From an uncultured Clostridia bacterium (GTDB lineage: Bacteria; Bacillota; Clostridia; Oscillospirales; Acutalibacteraceae), in contig CAMNDS010000029.1 of assembly GCA_946535695.1 (NCBI GenBank), positions 1 through 8,992 of the forward strand: a DNA stretch of 8,992 nt, in the 5' to 3' direction. The notes under the pieces were generated by a model. The model saw only the letters and a program-made list of their open reading frames with translations. It was not told where the DNA came from and ran no database searches. Positions 1-5,805 of the stretch are shown here, piece after piece. Positions within the stretch are counted from its first letter, which is position 1; each line of letters starts with the position of its first letter. The position numbers and the translations under genes are program-made.

Positions 1-2
1 AT

Positions 3-593
3 TCGATTGATTTTTCAACCGTCAGACGTGGGCTGGATATAATAATTAAAGAAGTACAAAGACTTTCAGGGATAGTCGATGCAATTCTTGATTTTTCCGT
101 TGTTGATAGCGGCAGAATGGTGCTGAATAAGGAAAAGATAGATATTTTGGCCGAAGTTGAAGATGCTGTTTATATATTTAAAGAACAAGCTTCGGTTGAA
201 CAAAAAAAATTGATATACAATGAACCTAAAACCCCTCTTTATGTTTATGGTGACCGTTCTAAATTAAAACAAGTTTTTATAAATATTATAGACAATGCAC
301 TAAAATATACTAAGGCTAATGATTCAATTAGTGTTAACGTTTCTGAAAAAGATAACAAAATTCTAATAGAAATTACAGACAATGGCTGTGGAATAGAAAA
401 ATCTGAAATACCCAATATTACTCAAAAATTTTTTAAAGCCAATAGCACAAAGTGCGGATTTGGTATAGGTTTGGCCATCGTAAAAGAAATAATTTACAAT
501 CACAATGGTACTCTTAAAATTTTAAGCGAAAAAAATGTTGGTACCAGTGTTATTATTTCATTGAATCAAATTAAAGAAAGAAGTGATAATTAA
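3..593 (+). CDS. Sensor histidine kinase, C-terminal part (5' end outside window)
   Basis: This is the C-terminal part of a two-component sensor kinase, which would phosphorylate a response regulator not seen here. The frame is open from base 3, so the gene begins before the window; the ATG at 117 is internal. The first ~40 codons look like the second helix of a HisKA dimerisation domain (EVQRLSGIVDAILDFS, then DSGRM). A full HATPase_c domain follows with its boxes in order: N box IIDNALKY, G1 box DNGCGI, F box KFFKAN and G2 box GFGIGLAIVKE. The phospho-accepting His and any sensor domain are upstream. The TAA is followed with no gap by the prmC start, so the two are probably co-transcribed and translationally coupled. 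The kinase class is clear; its signal and partner are unknown. Confidence 0.93.
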   Translation, partial: SIDFSTVRRGLDIIIKEVQRLSGIVDAILDFSVVDSGRMVLNKEKIDILAEVEDAVYIFKEQASVEQKKLIYNEPKTPLYVYGDRSKLKQVFINIIDNALKYTKANDSISVNVSEKDNKILIEITDNGCGIEKSEIPNITQKFFKANSTKCGFGIGLAIVKEIIYNHNGTLKILSEKNVGTSVIISLNQIKERSDN

Positions 594-1418
594 TTGAATC
601 TTTTTGAAGTTTATAAAATCGCACTTGATATGCTAAAAAATAAAACTGAAGCAGTTATATTAATTGAAGAAATTTTTGGATTTAACAGAATTGACATTAG
701 TTTGAATTATAATTTTGAAATTAATGAAAATAGTAAAAAAGTTTTTTTTAATTATTTAAATCGGATAAAATATGGTGAACCTATACAATATGTTTTGGGT
801 AAAACGTTTTTTTTAGGTTTAGAATTAAAAGTTGGTCCTGGAGTTTTTATTCCAAGACCGGAAACTGAGTTGTTAGTTGAATACATATTTAAAAATTTTA
901 AAGAAGATTTTTCAGGCAATATTATTGATTTGTGTTCCGGTTCTGGCGCAATTGCTATTTACCTAAAAAAATATTTAAAAAATGCAAAAATTTGGGCAAT
1001 TGAAAAATCTCCAGAAGCTTTTGATTATTTAGTTGCAAACACAAAAACAAATAATGTTAAAATAAAATATATTTTAGGAAATATATTCGAAAAATTTTCG
1101 GAATTTAATAACAATAAATTTGACATAATAATATCAAATCCACCTTACATAAAAACGGGAGACATAGAAAAACTTGATAAAAATGTTAAATTTGAACCTT
1201 ACATTGCATTAGATGGTGGTAAAGATGGGCTTGAATTTTATAGGAATATTCTTAAATTTTGGCTATCAAAACTCAAGAAAAATGGTATAATAATATTCGA
1301 ATTGGGGATAGGCCAGCATATTGAAGTTAAAAAAATGTTTAATAATTATGAGTTTAAAAATACAACTATACTAAAAGATTTTTCAAATATTGAACGAATT
1401 ATAATAGCTAAACAGTAA
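594..1418 (+). CDS. prmC: Peptide chain release factor N5-glutamine methyltransferase PrmC (HemK)
   Basis: PrmC methylates, from S-adenosylmethionine, the glutamine of the GGQ motif of release factors RF1 and RF2 in the cytoplasm, which helps translation termination. The 274-residue product has the usual length and two-part layout. The N-terminal helical domain leads to GEPIQYVLG (61-69) and the hinge PGVFIPRPETELLVEY (82-97). The Rossmann fold has the SAM loop DLCSGSGAIAI (112-122), the catalytic NPPY (183-186) that holds the glutamine side chain, FEP..ALDGGKDGLEFYR (200-217) and ELGIGQ (236-241). The start is TTG placed directly after the upstream TAA, with only a weak purine-rich site (AGAAGTGAT) before it; the N-terminal domain needs these residues. 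The C-terminus (IERIIIAKQ) looks natural although an IS remnant begins at the next base. prfA, a frequent neighbour, is not in the window. Confidence 0.96.
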   Translation: MNLFEVYKIALDMLKNKTEAVILIEEIFGFNRIDISLNYNFEINENSKKVFFNYLNRIKYGEPIQYVLGKTFFLGLELKVGPGVFIPRPETELLVEYIFKNFKEDFSGNIIDLCSGSGAIAIYLKKYLKNAKIWAIEKSPEAFDYLVANTKTNNVKIKYILGNIFEKFSEFNNNKFDIIISNPPYIKTGDIEKLDKNVKFEPYIALDGGKDGLEFYRNILKFWLSKLKKNGIIIFELGIGQHIEVKKMFNNYEFKNTTILKDFSNIERIIIAKQ

Positions 1419-1654
1419 GAACCTGTCTAAAATCTCGAATAGATAAAAATTGAGCTATAGTTTATTAAAGGTATTGACAGAGATATTAAAGTTTGAAATC
1501 TGAGAGTATTTAGAAAAAGCTAAAAAAGCAATGAGACCAAGGAAAGTGGATCTCTACGATGTTTTTTGTGCGATCTTATGTATTGAAAACAGGATGTCAG
1601 TGGAGAAATTTATCAAAAGATTTTCCGAGTTGGAAGTTGGTACACTATTATGGC
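1419..1654 (+). mobile_element. Eroded 5' fragment of an IS5-type insertion sequence
   Basis: The stretch begins right after the prmC TAA with GAACCTGTCTAAAATCTC, which has the look of an IS5-family terminal repeat, and runs into the start of a transposase frame. Homology stops soon after the HYY motif, at about 1651, and gene A's terminator region follows. I find no matching right-hand inverted repeat nearby, so the right part was lost by deletion. Some IS5 subgroups target TNA or TAA, so insertion at the stop codon of prmC would fit. The left boundary is inferred from the position of the repeat-like end, not from a target-site duplication. Confidence 0.65.
1504..1654 (+). pseudogene. IS5-family transposase N-terminal remnant, frameshifted
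   Basis: Two frames must be joined to read the protein. From 1531 one frame gives MRPRKVDLYDVFCAIL. From about 1577 the next frame gives YVLKTGCQWRNLSKDFPSW and then KLVHYY. Joined, they form the well-known N-terminal DNA-binding region of IS5-type transposases (RPRKVDLYDV.CAILYVLKTGCQWR.LPKDFP.W). The break lies near 1573-1577 and looks like loss of bases from a TTATAT-like run. An in-frame TGA at 1501 cuts off the start of the original frame, and nothing of the catalytic DDE core remains. It is inactive. The short open frame from 1559 is only part of this remnant plus downstream noise. Confidence 0.85.
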
Positions 1655-1660
1655 ATTGAT

Positions 1661-1698
1661 AAAAAAAAAGATATTTTTTCCGGCATTGCCGCAAGAAA
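1661..1698 (-). terminator. Intrinsic terminator of gene A
   Basis: Read on the minus strand this is TTTCTT, G, CGGC, AAT, GCCG, G, AAAAAA, then TATC and nine T. The stem has ten pairs (one U-G) around a single G-G mismatch and a three-base loop, with a U tract just after it. It lies 33 bases past the gene A stop codon. Confidence 0.7.
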
Positions 1699-1730
1699 TT
1701 CTGTCATTTCCATCCATTTTTATCAATATC

Positions 1731-2609
1731 TTAAGCATTTTTAAATGGATATTCAAATTTGAAAACATCGTTTCCTTTGTAATTAGGTGAATAACTGATT
1801 GATATTTGATCAGACACATATGATTTTGTTACATTTATAAACTGGTAATCATATTCGTCTTGTGCATTTGTGTGATTAACTACAATGCTTAGTTGCGCAT
1901 CATAATTTACCGTGCCTTTTTTAAATTTAACGTCAAAATCTTTCTCCGGATCTAAAATTCTTTGTTTACCTGAAAGAAAATCCAAAAGCTCGAATATATG
2001 CTTTGTATCAAATTTTTCCGCTGTTGTTTTATTTTTATTAGCATTAAGTTTCCATAACCTCGGAGATATTGTTTTGGTTTCGCTGTTCAATTTGACTTGA
2101 CTTAACTCTCGTAAAAAAGCATAAAGCACATCTAAGAGTTCTTTTGCGCCATTATATTTTTCTTTTATTTTATTCGCTTCAGCTTGCAGTAATTCGTAAA
2201 ATGTTTTACCTTGAATTTCTTCCTTTTTGGTTTTGTTTTCAAAAATTTTAATGTCTTTATCATTATTTTCACCATTATTTAATTTACTAAGATTATTACT
2301 TTTCTTTTGGTTTTTATTTTTTTTGTTATTTAGTTCCTGGCTTTCATTGTTTTTACCTAAATATTTAACACTTACAACTGTCAACACAGTCACCAAAGCG
2401 GCCATTAATGAACCTCCAACTACTAATGGCCAGTGGTTTTTAACCCAGTTCAAACCCCCTTTATTCGAACTTTTATTAATTTGCCCACTGAATGTCACCA
2501 GTGGTTTTTCGTTTTGACTTTGGTTTTTATTTATAGCCAAAGTTTTACCACCTAAACCGGATGCACAAGCAAGTGCAAGTGCTATTTTTTTTCTAATTGA
2601 ATCCCTCAT
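1731..2609 (-). CDS. Gene A: putative exported/membrane protein of unknown function
   Basis: I do not recognise a characterised family. The 292-residue product starts with a basic segment and a signal-like core (KIALALACASGLGG, about 8-21) with a possible cleavage site after TLA (23-25). A strong transmembrane segment spans about 60-83 (WPLVVGGSLMAALVTVLTVV). A lysine- and asparagine-rich linker (about 85-135) follows, then a helical part with two ELLD repeats (157-160 and 207-210) and a probably beta-rich C-terminus. An upstream in-frame GTG at 2618 would add three residues, but it lies inside the Shine-Dalgarno site, so ATG 2609 is preferred. The N-terminus resembles that of gene C (KIAL.LAC.S.L..K..A), and the overall plan matches genes B and C. 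If the signal is cleaved, the C-terminal part would be cytoplasmic; if not, both hydrophobic segments form a hairpin. Confidence 0.85.
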   Translation of the reverse strand: MRDSIRKKIALALACASGLGGKTLAINKNQSQNEKPLVTFSGQINKSSNKGGLNWVKNHWPLVVGGSLMAALVTVLTVVSVKYLGKNNESQELNNKKNKNQKKSNNLSKLNNGENNDKDIKIFENKTKKEEIQGKTFYELLQAEANKIKEKYNGAKELLDVLYAFLRELSQVKLNSETKTISPRLWKLNANKNKTTAEKFDTKHIFELLDFLSGKQRILDPEKDFDVKFKKGTVNYDAQLSIVVNHTNAQDEYDYQFINVTKSYVSDQISISYSPNYKGNDVFKFEYPFKNA

Positions 2610-2616
2610 GAAAGTC

Positions 2617-2621
2617 ACCTC
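2617..2621 (-). promoter_or_regulatory. Ribosome binding site deciding the gene A start
   Basis: The minus strand reads GAGGTGACTTTCATG. GAGGTG is a good anti-16S match, and the ATG at 2609 sits eight bases after GAGG. The alternative start GTG (2618-2616) is part of this site and so cannot be well used. Confidence 0.75.
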
Positions 2622-2666
2622 AAAAATAAAATTTATAAAGCCAATGTAAAGTCATATATCTTTTTA

Positions 2667-2695
2667 ATTATACAACACTTGAGAAAAATTATCAA
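2667..2695 (-). promoter_or_regulatory. Sigma-A-type promoter of gene A
   Basis: On the minus strand TTGATA (2695-2690) and a perfect TATAAT (2672-2667) are 17 bases apart. The predicted start point near 2660 gives a leader of about 50 bases before ATG 2609. Only the TATAAT hexamer and upstream sequence belong to the perfectly duplicated block. Confidence 0.85.
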
Positions 2696-2757
2696 GTCTA
2701 GGCGTTAAAAAAAGATAGATATTTCCGGCACTATTGAAAAATTTTTTTCATTTCGGT

Positions 2758-2768
2758 GCCCAAAGGGC
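2758..2768 (+). promoter_or_regulatory. GC-rich palindrome GCCCAAAGGGC upstream of gene B
   Basis: The sequence is a perfect inverted repeat, GCCC-AAA-GGGC, in otherwise very AT-rich DNA. A TATAAT hexamer follows at 2772-2777 without a good -35 box. It could be an operator or part of a weak upstream promoter; there is no direct evidence for either. It recurs at 4308-4318. Confidence 0.35.
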
Positions 2769-2889
2769 TTGTATAATTTATATTTTTATGTTAGACTTCG
2801 ACATAATCCAAGTATTTTGATTGGAGGGGATTTTTTCTAAAAATAATTTTTTCAAATAAAGAAAAATTTGCATAATTTATATTTTTGTG
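2769..2889 (+). repeat. Direct repeat pair TTGYATAATTTATATTTTT, 99 bp apart
   Basis: Positions 2769-2790 and 2868-2889 match at 20 of 22 bases. The second copy carries the -35 box and spacer of the gene B promoter. The first copy is followed by TTAGACT rather than by a -10 box, so it looks like a disabled or alternative promoter copy. The pair recurs in unit 2. Confidence 0.7.
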
Positions 2890-2896
2890 ATATAAT
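2868..2896 (+). promoter_or_regulatory. Sigma-A-type promoter of gene B
   Basis: TTGCAT (2868-2873) and TATAAT (2891-2896) are 17 bases apart. The start point near 2903 gives a leader of about 80 bases holding small inverted repeats such as GTTA-TTCT-TAAC and CTCT-G-AGAG; I do not recognise a riboswitch in it. Confidence 0.85.
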
Positions 2897-2982
2897 TAAG
2901 TTGAATCAGTTATTCTTAACGAATCTCTGAGAGTTATATATAATAGTAATTTTAATTTTTTTACGTTATAGGAGGAGTTATT

Positions 2983-4011
2983 ATGAAAAATAATAAAAAT
3001 AGGTTTGAAAAAATTTTGGCGGCAGGGCTTGCCGTAGGTAGTCTGTATGGTGGTGAGGCAGGTGCTGCGAATGTTAAAAGGCCAATTAATGCTGTATCCA
3101 AAATTGTAAATAACGATAACAAGAATATTGTTGATAAAATTTTGTCGAATCCATATGCAAAATTGCTTATTGCTAGTGGGGCGCTCATTGCTGGAGGGAA
3201 GGCATCATATGATATTGGTCGTGGAATAGTTAAGTTGTTTAAAAACAACAAAGTCGATTTTCAAAAAGTTAAAATAAGTGACCTAAAGAGTGATAATATC
3301 GTTATTGGTTCTGGGAAAATTTTGTTTGCTGTCGATGTTATTGGTGGTAAAGATAATGTCAATTTTGAAGATTTTCAAGAGTCGAATGCATTGTTGAAAT
3401 CGGCCGAATTTAGTAAATTATATGATGGTACTAAAGAGCAGTTTATTAGTGGAGTTAGTGAATATCGTAAGTTCTTTGTTGACCACGATGGAAAAATTAA
3501 AGTCAGCGAGCTGACATGGGAATCCCTAGATAATGCATTGACTGGAAATAAAACAAGGAAAATTTATTACTTGATCGATGCTGAAGATACAAAAAATGGC
3601 GACGCAGCTAATGCAGATAACAAGATTGGCCTCACAACCGATACGGTATTTGAATGGAATGGTATAAAGTTTAAAGTAAAAAATCCTGAAATTGCCAAGT
3701 TAGAACAAACAGTGTTGGTTAAAAATATGGTTTCTGGATGTGTGTGTAATAATGATGAATTATCATTAAAAGGAGATGATATTGAGATTATTAGTCGTGG
3801 GAATGTGTCTTATAAAGATATGGAAGGAGACGATCAAAGAGGCGCATTAGAACATGTAGCAAATGGTTTGTTCGGAAAAGGTGAAACTCCTTCATTTGCA
3901 TTAAAGTTTTTTAAAATTCCTAACGAAGTTGTTAAAATCGGACGTCACAATATTAATGATGTTAAAGAAGACGAAGAGAAACAAGAAAAGAAACAAGAGG
4001 ATTTCGAATAA
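2983..4011 (+). CDS. Gene B: putative exported/membrane protein of unknown function (copy 1)
   Basis: I do not recognise this 342-residue protein. A basic N-terminus (KNNKNRFEK) precedes a signal-like segment, ILAAGLAVGSLYGGEAGAA (11-29), with plausible signal peptidase I sites around AGA/AA. A second hydrophobic segment lies at about 58-72 (YAKLLIASGALIAGG). The rest is mixed alpha/beta and acidic-lysine rich, with a Cys pair in SGCVCNNDE (251-259) and a highly charged tail (KEDEEKQEKKQEDFE) at the end. The start is clear: GGAGGAG lies at 2971-2977, five bases before the ATG. The gene has its own promoter and terminator and is divergent from gene A. Its plan of signal, second hydrophobic segment and variable C-terminal part is that of genes A and C. 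The identical copy downstream implies doubled dosage. A host-interaction role is only inference. Confidence 0.88.
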   Translation: MKNNKNRFEKILAAGLAVGSLYGGEAGAANVKRPINAVSKIVNNDNKNIVDKILSNPYAKLLIASGALIAGGKASYDIGRGIVKLFKNNKVDFQKVKISDLKSDNIVIGSGKILFAVDVIGGKDNVNFEDFQESNALLKSAEFSKLYDGTKEQFISGVSEYRKFFVDHDGKIKVSELTWESLDNALTGNKTRKIYYLIDAEDTKNGDAANADNKIGLTTDTVFEWNGIKFKVKNPEIAKLEQTVLVKNMVSGCVCNNDELSLKGDDIEIISRGNVSYKDMEGDDQRGALEHVANGLFGKGETPSFALKFFKIPNEVVKIGRHNINDVKEDEEKQEKKQEDFE

Positions 4012-4023
4012 ATAAGTAAAAAT

Positions 4024-4057
4024 AACTCTCTCCGGCTCTGCTGGAAAGAGTTTTTTT
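4024..4057 (+). terminator. Intrinsic terminator of gene B
   Basis: The arms are AACTCT-C-TCCGG and CTGGA-A-AGAGTT around a CTCTG loop: eleven pairs with one C-A mismatch and one G-U pair. A run of seven T follows, then more T-rich sequence. It starts 12 bases after the stop codon. Confidence 0.88.
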
Positions 4058-4081
4058 ATTTTTTTGGATATTAATAACAAT

Positions 4082-4194
4082 AGATTTATTTCGAAACTGG
4101 AAAATTAAATTCAAAATACTATCTCCGGCGGCACCGCAGAAAAATATACATGTAAATAATTTTTCATGAACCTATATTCCTATTCAACTTCTGC
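4082..4194 (+). repeat. Interspersed repeat R1, copy 1 (truncated at the duplication junction)
   Basis: The core AGATTTATTTCGAAACT is followed by AAAATTAAAT, a GC-rich block CTCCGGCGGCACCG and a tail with TGTAAAT and CTATTCAACTTCTGC. Much the same order appears at 7955-8086, and its core appears in reverse at 6989-7008. This copy stops at CTGC, where unit 2 begins; copy 2 continues into AATACC, as the 7955 element does. Confidence 0.75.
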
Positions 4195-4216
4195 TGTAAA
4201 ATCATTAATTTTTTTA

Positions 4217-4245
4217 ATTATACAACACTTGAGAAAAATTATCAA
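4217..4245 (-). promoter_or_regulatory. Orphan copy of the gene A promoter inside unit 2
   Basis: The minus-strand TTGATA-N17-TATAAT was carried along by the duplication, but no gene A follows it. Transcription from about 4210 would run leftward into the 3' end of gene B copy 1 and give antisense RNA. The hexamers and spacer are unchanged from 2667-2695. Confidence 0.7.
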
Positions 4246-4417
4246 GTCTAGGCGTTAAAAAAAGATAGATATTTCCGGCACTATTGAAAAATTTTTTTCA
4301 TTTCGGTGCCCAAAGGGCTTGTATAATTTATATTTTTATGTTAGACTTCGACATAATCCAAGTATTTTGATTGGAGGGGATTTTTTCTAAAAATAATTTT
4401 TTCAAATAAAGAAAAAT

Positions 4418-4446
4418 TTGCATAATTTATATTTTTGTGATATAAT
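4418..4446 (+). promoter_or_regulatory. Sigma-A-type promoter of gene B'
   Basis: This is the exact duplicate of the gene B promoter: TTGCAT, 17 bases, TATAAT. The second copy therefore does not depend on read-through from the first. Confidence 0.85.
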
Positions 4447-4532
4447 TAAGTTGAATCAGTTATTCTTAACGAATCTCTGAGAGTTATATATAATAGTAAT
4501 TTTAATTTTTTTACGTTATAGGAGGAGTTATT

Positions 4533-5561
4533 ATGAAAAATAATAAAAATAGGTTTGAAAAAATTTTGGCGGCAGGGCTTGCCGTAGGTAGTCTGTATGG
4601 TGGTGAGGCAGGTGCTGCGAATGTTAAAAGGCCAATTAATGCTGTATCCAAAATTGTAAATAACGATAACAAGAATATTGTTGATAAAATTTTGTCGAAT
4701 CCATATGCAAAATTGCTTATTGCTAGTGGGGCGCTCATTGCTGGAGGGAAGGCATCATATGATATTGGTCGTGGAATAGTTAAGTTGTTTAAAAACAACA
4801 AAGTCGATTTTCAAAAAGTTAAAATAAGTGACCTAAAGAGTGATAATATCGTTATTGGTTCTGGGAAAATTTTGTTTGCTGTCGATGTTATTGGTGGTAA
4901 AGATAATGTCAATTTTGAAGATTTTCAAGAGTCGAATGCATTGTTGAAATCGGCCGAATTTAGTAAATTATATGATGGTACTAAAGAGCAGTTTATTAGT
5001 GGAGTTAGTGAATATCGTAAGTTCTTTGTTGACCACGATGGAAAAATTAAAGTCAGCGAGCTGACATGGGAATCCCTAGATAATGCATTGACTGGAAATA
5101 AAACAAGGAAAATTTATTACTTGATCGATGCTGAAGATACAAAAAATGGCGACGCAGCTAATGCAGATAACAAGATTGGCCTCACAACCGATACGGTATT
5201 TGAATGGAATGGTATAAAGTTTAAAGTAAAAAATCCTGAAATTGCCAAGTTAGAACAAACAGTGTTGGTTAAAAATATGGTTTCTGGATGTGTGTGTAAT
5301 AATGATGAATTATCATTAAAAGGAGATGATATTGAGATTATTAGTCGTGGGAATGTGTCTTATAAAGATATGGAAGGAGACGATCAAAGAGGCGCATTAG
5401 AACATGTAGCAAATGGTTTGTTCGGAAAAGGTGAAACTCCTTCATTTGCATTAAAGTTTTTTAAAATTCCTAACGAAGTTGTTAAAATCGGACGTCACAA
5501 TATTAATGATGTTAAAGAAGACGAAGAGAAACAAGAAAAGAAACAAGAGGATTTCGAATAA
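4533..5561 (+). CDS. Gene B': identical second copy of gene B
   Basis: The 342-residue product is identical to gene B residue for residue, and I see no silent change in the DNA. It keeps the signal-like segment (11-29), the second hydrophobic segment (58-72), the SGCVCNNDE cysteine pair and the charged tail. The ribosome site GGAGGAG is at 4521-4527. Promoter and terminator are duplicated too, so both copies should be expressed alike. Complete identity means a very recent duplication, ongoing gene conversion, or an assembly duplication. Function is unknown, as for gene B. Confidence 0.88.
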   Translation: MKNNKNRFEKILAAGLAVGSLYGGEAGAANVKRPINAVSKIVNNDNKNIVDKILSNPYAKLLIASGALIAGGKASYDIGRGIVKLFKNNKVDFQKVKISDLKSDNIVIGSGKILFAVDVIGGKDNVNFEDFQESNALLKSAEFSKLYDGTKEQFISGVSEYRKFFVDHDGKIKVSELTWESLDNALTGNKTRKIYYLIDAEDTKNGDAANADNKIGLTTDTVFEWNGIKFKVKNPEIAKLEQTVLVKNMVSGCVCNNDELSLKGDDIEIISRGNVSYKDMEGDDQRGALEHVANGLFGKGETPSFALKFFKIPNEVVKIGRHNINDVKEDEEKQEKKQEDFE

Positions 5562-5573
5562 ATAAGTAAAAAT

Positions 5574-5607
5574 AACTCTCTCCGGCTCTGCTGGAAAGAG
5601 TTTTTTT
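5574..5607 (+). terminator. Intrinsic terminator of gene B'
   Basis: This is the exact duplicate of the gene B terminator: eleven-pair stem, CTCTG loop and T tract. It separates gene B' from the convergent pfkA. Confidence 0.88.
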
Positions 5608-5631
5608 ATTTTTTTGGATATTAATAACAAT

Positions 5632-5750
5632 AGATTTATTTCGAAACTGGAAAATTAAATTCAAAATACTATCTCCGGCGGCACCGCAGAAAAATATACA
5701 TGTAAATAATTTTTCATGAACCTATATTCCTATTCAACTTCTGCAATACC
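5632..5750 (+). repeat. Interspersed repeat R1, copy 2 (intact right end)
   Basis: The sequence is the same as 4082-4194, but it continues through CTGCAATACC. The element at 7955-8086 ends in a similar way (TAGCAATACC). This copy therefore shows the natural right end of the repeat, and the duplication breakpoint lies six bases inside it. Confidence 0.75.
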
Positions 5751-5772
5751 ACTTTGATCACAAATTGCAAAA

Positions 5773-5805
5773 ATTTGACAGAAATAATTTTTATTTTTGT
5801 CAAAT
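5773..5805 (-). terminator. Hairpin at the 3' end of pfkA, likely terminator
   Basis: The minus strand reads ATTTGACA, A, AAATAA, AAA, TTATTT, C, TGTCAAAT, then TTTTTGC. The stem has 14 pairs with one mismatch and a three-base loop, and it includes the pfkA stop codon. It is AT-rich, and the U tract partly belongs to the stem, so its strength is uncertain. Confidence 0.6.

Larger units (their letters stand above)
2645..4194. repeat. Tandem duplication, unit 1 (1550 bp)
   Basis: Every position from 2661 to 4194 recurs 1550 bases later (4211-5744), and I see no difference between the two. The unit carries the gene A promoter (minus), gene B with promoter, ribosome site and terminator, and most of an interspersed repeat. 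The first 16 bases (2645-2660) match 4195-4210 at only 12 of 16 positions, keeping the same 1550 offset, so the true left edge appears to be 2645. Confidence 0.97.
4195..5744. repeat. Tandem duplication, unit 2 (1550 bp)
   Basis: This is the second copy of 2645-4194. Positions 4211-5744 look identical to unit 1, while 4195-4210 (TGTAAAATCATTAATT) differ from 2645-2660 (TGTAAAGTCATATATC) at four sites. It carries gene B' with its full promoter and terminator, plus an orphan minus-strand promoter. Confidence 0.97.

Noticed and set aside
1559..1744. 61-codon plus-strand frame as an independent small gene.
   Set aside because: Its first half is the second frame of the transposase remnant, and its end runs through gene A's terminator.
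2616..2618. GTG start for gene A, three codons upstream of ATG 2609.
   Set aside because: The GTG is part of the Shine-Dalgarno sequence GAGGTG that serves the ATG.
2783..2821. Ten-codon leader peptide (ATG at 2788) before gene B.
   Set aside because: No ribosome site precedes it, and it shows no regulatory codon run or terminator pairing.
2897..2982. Riboswitch or attenuator in the gene B leader.
   Set aside because: Only small AT-rich inverted repeats are present; no known aptamer core or U-run terminator before the start codon.
2961..3251. 96-codon open frame on the minus strand opposite the start of gene B (repeated at 4511-4801).
   Set aside because: It is opposite a gene with a strong ribosome site, promoter and signal peptide, and has no ribosome site of its own. 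The duplication copies it passively.
2645..5744. CRISPR array or plasmid-like iterons from the long repeats.
   Set aside because: There are only two long gene-containing units. No short regularly spaced repeats with unique spacers and no cas genes are seen.
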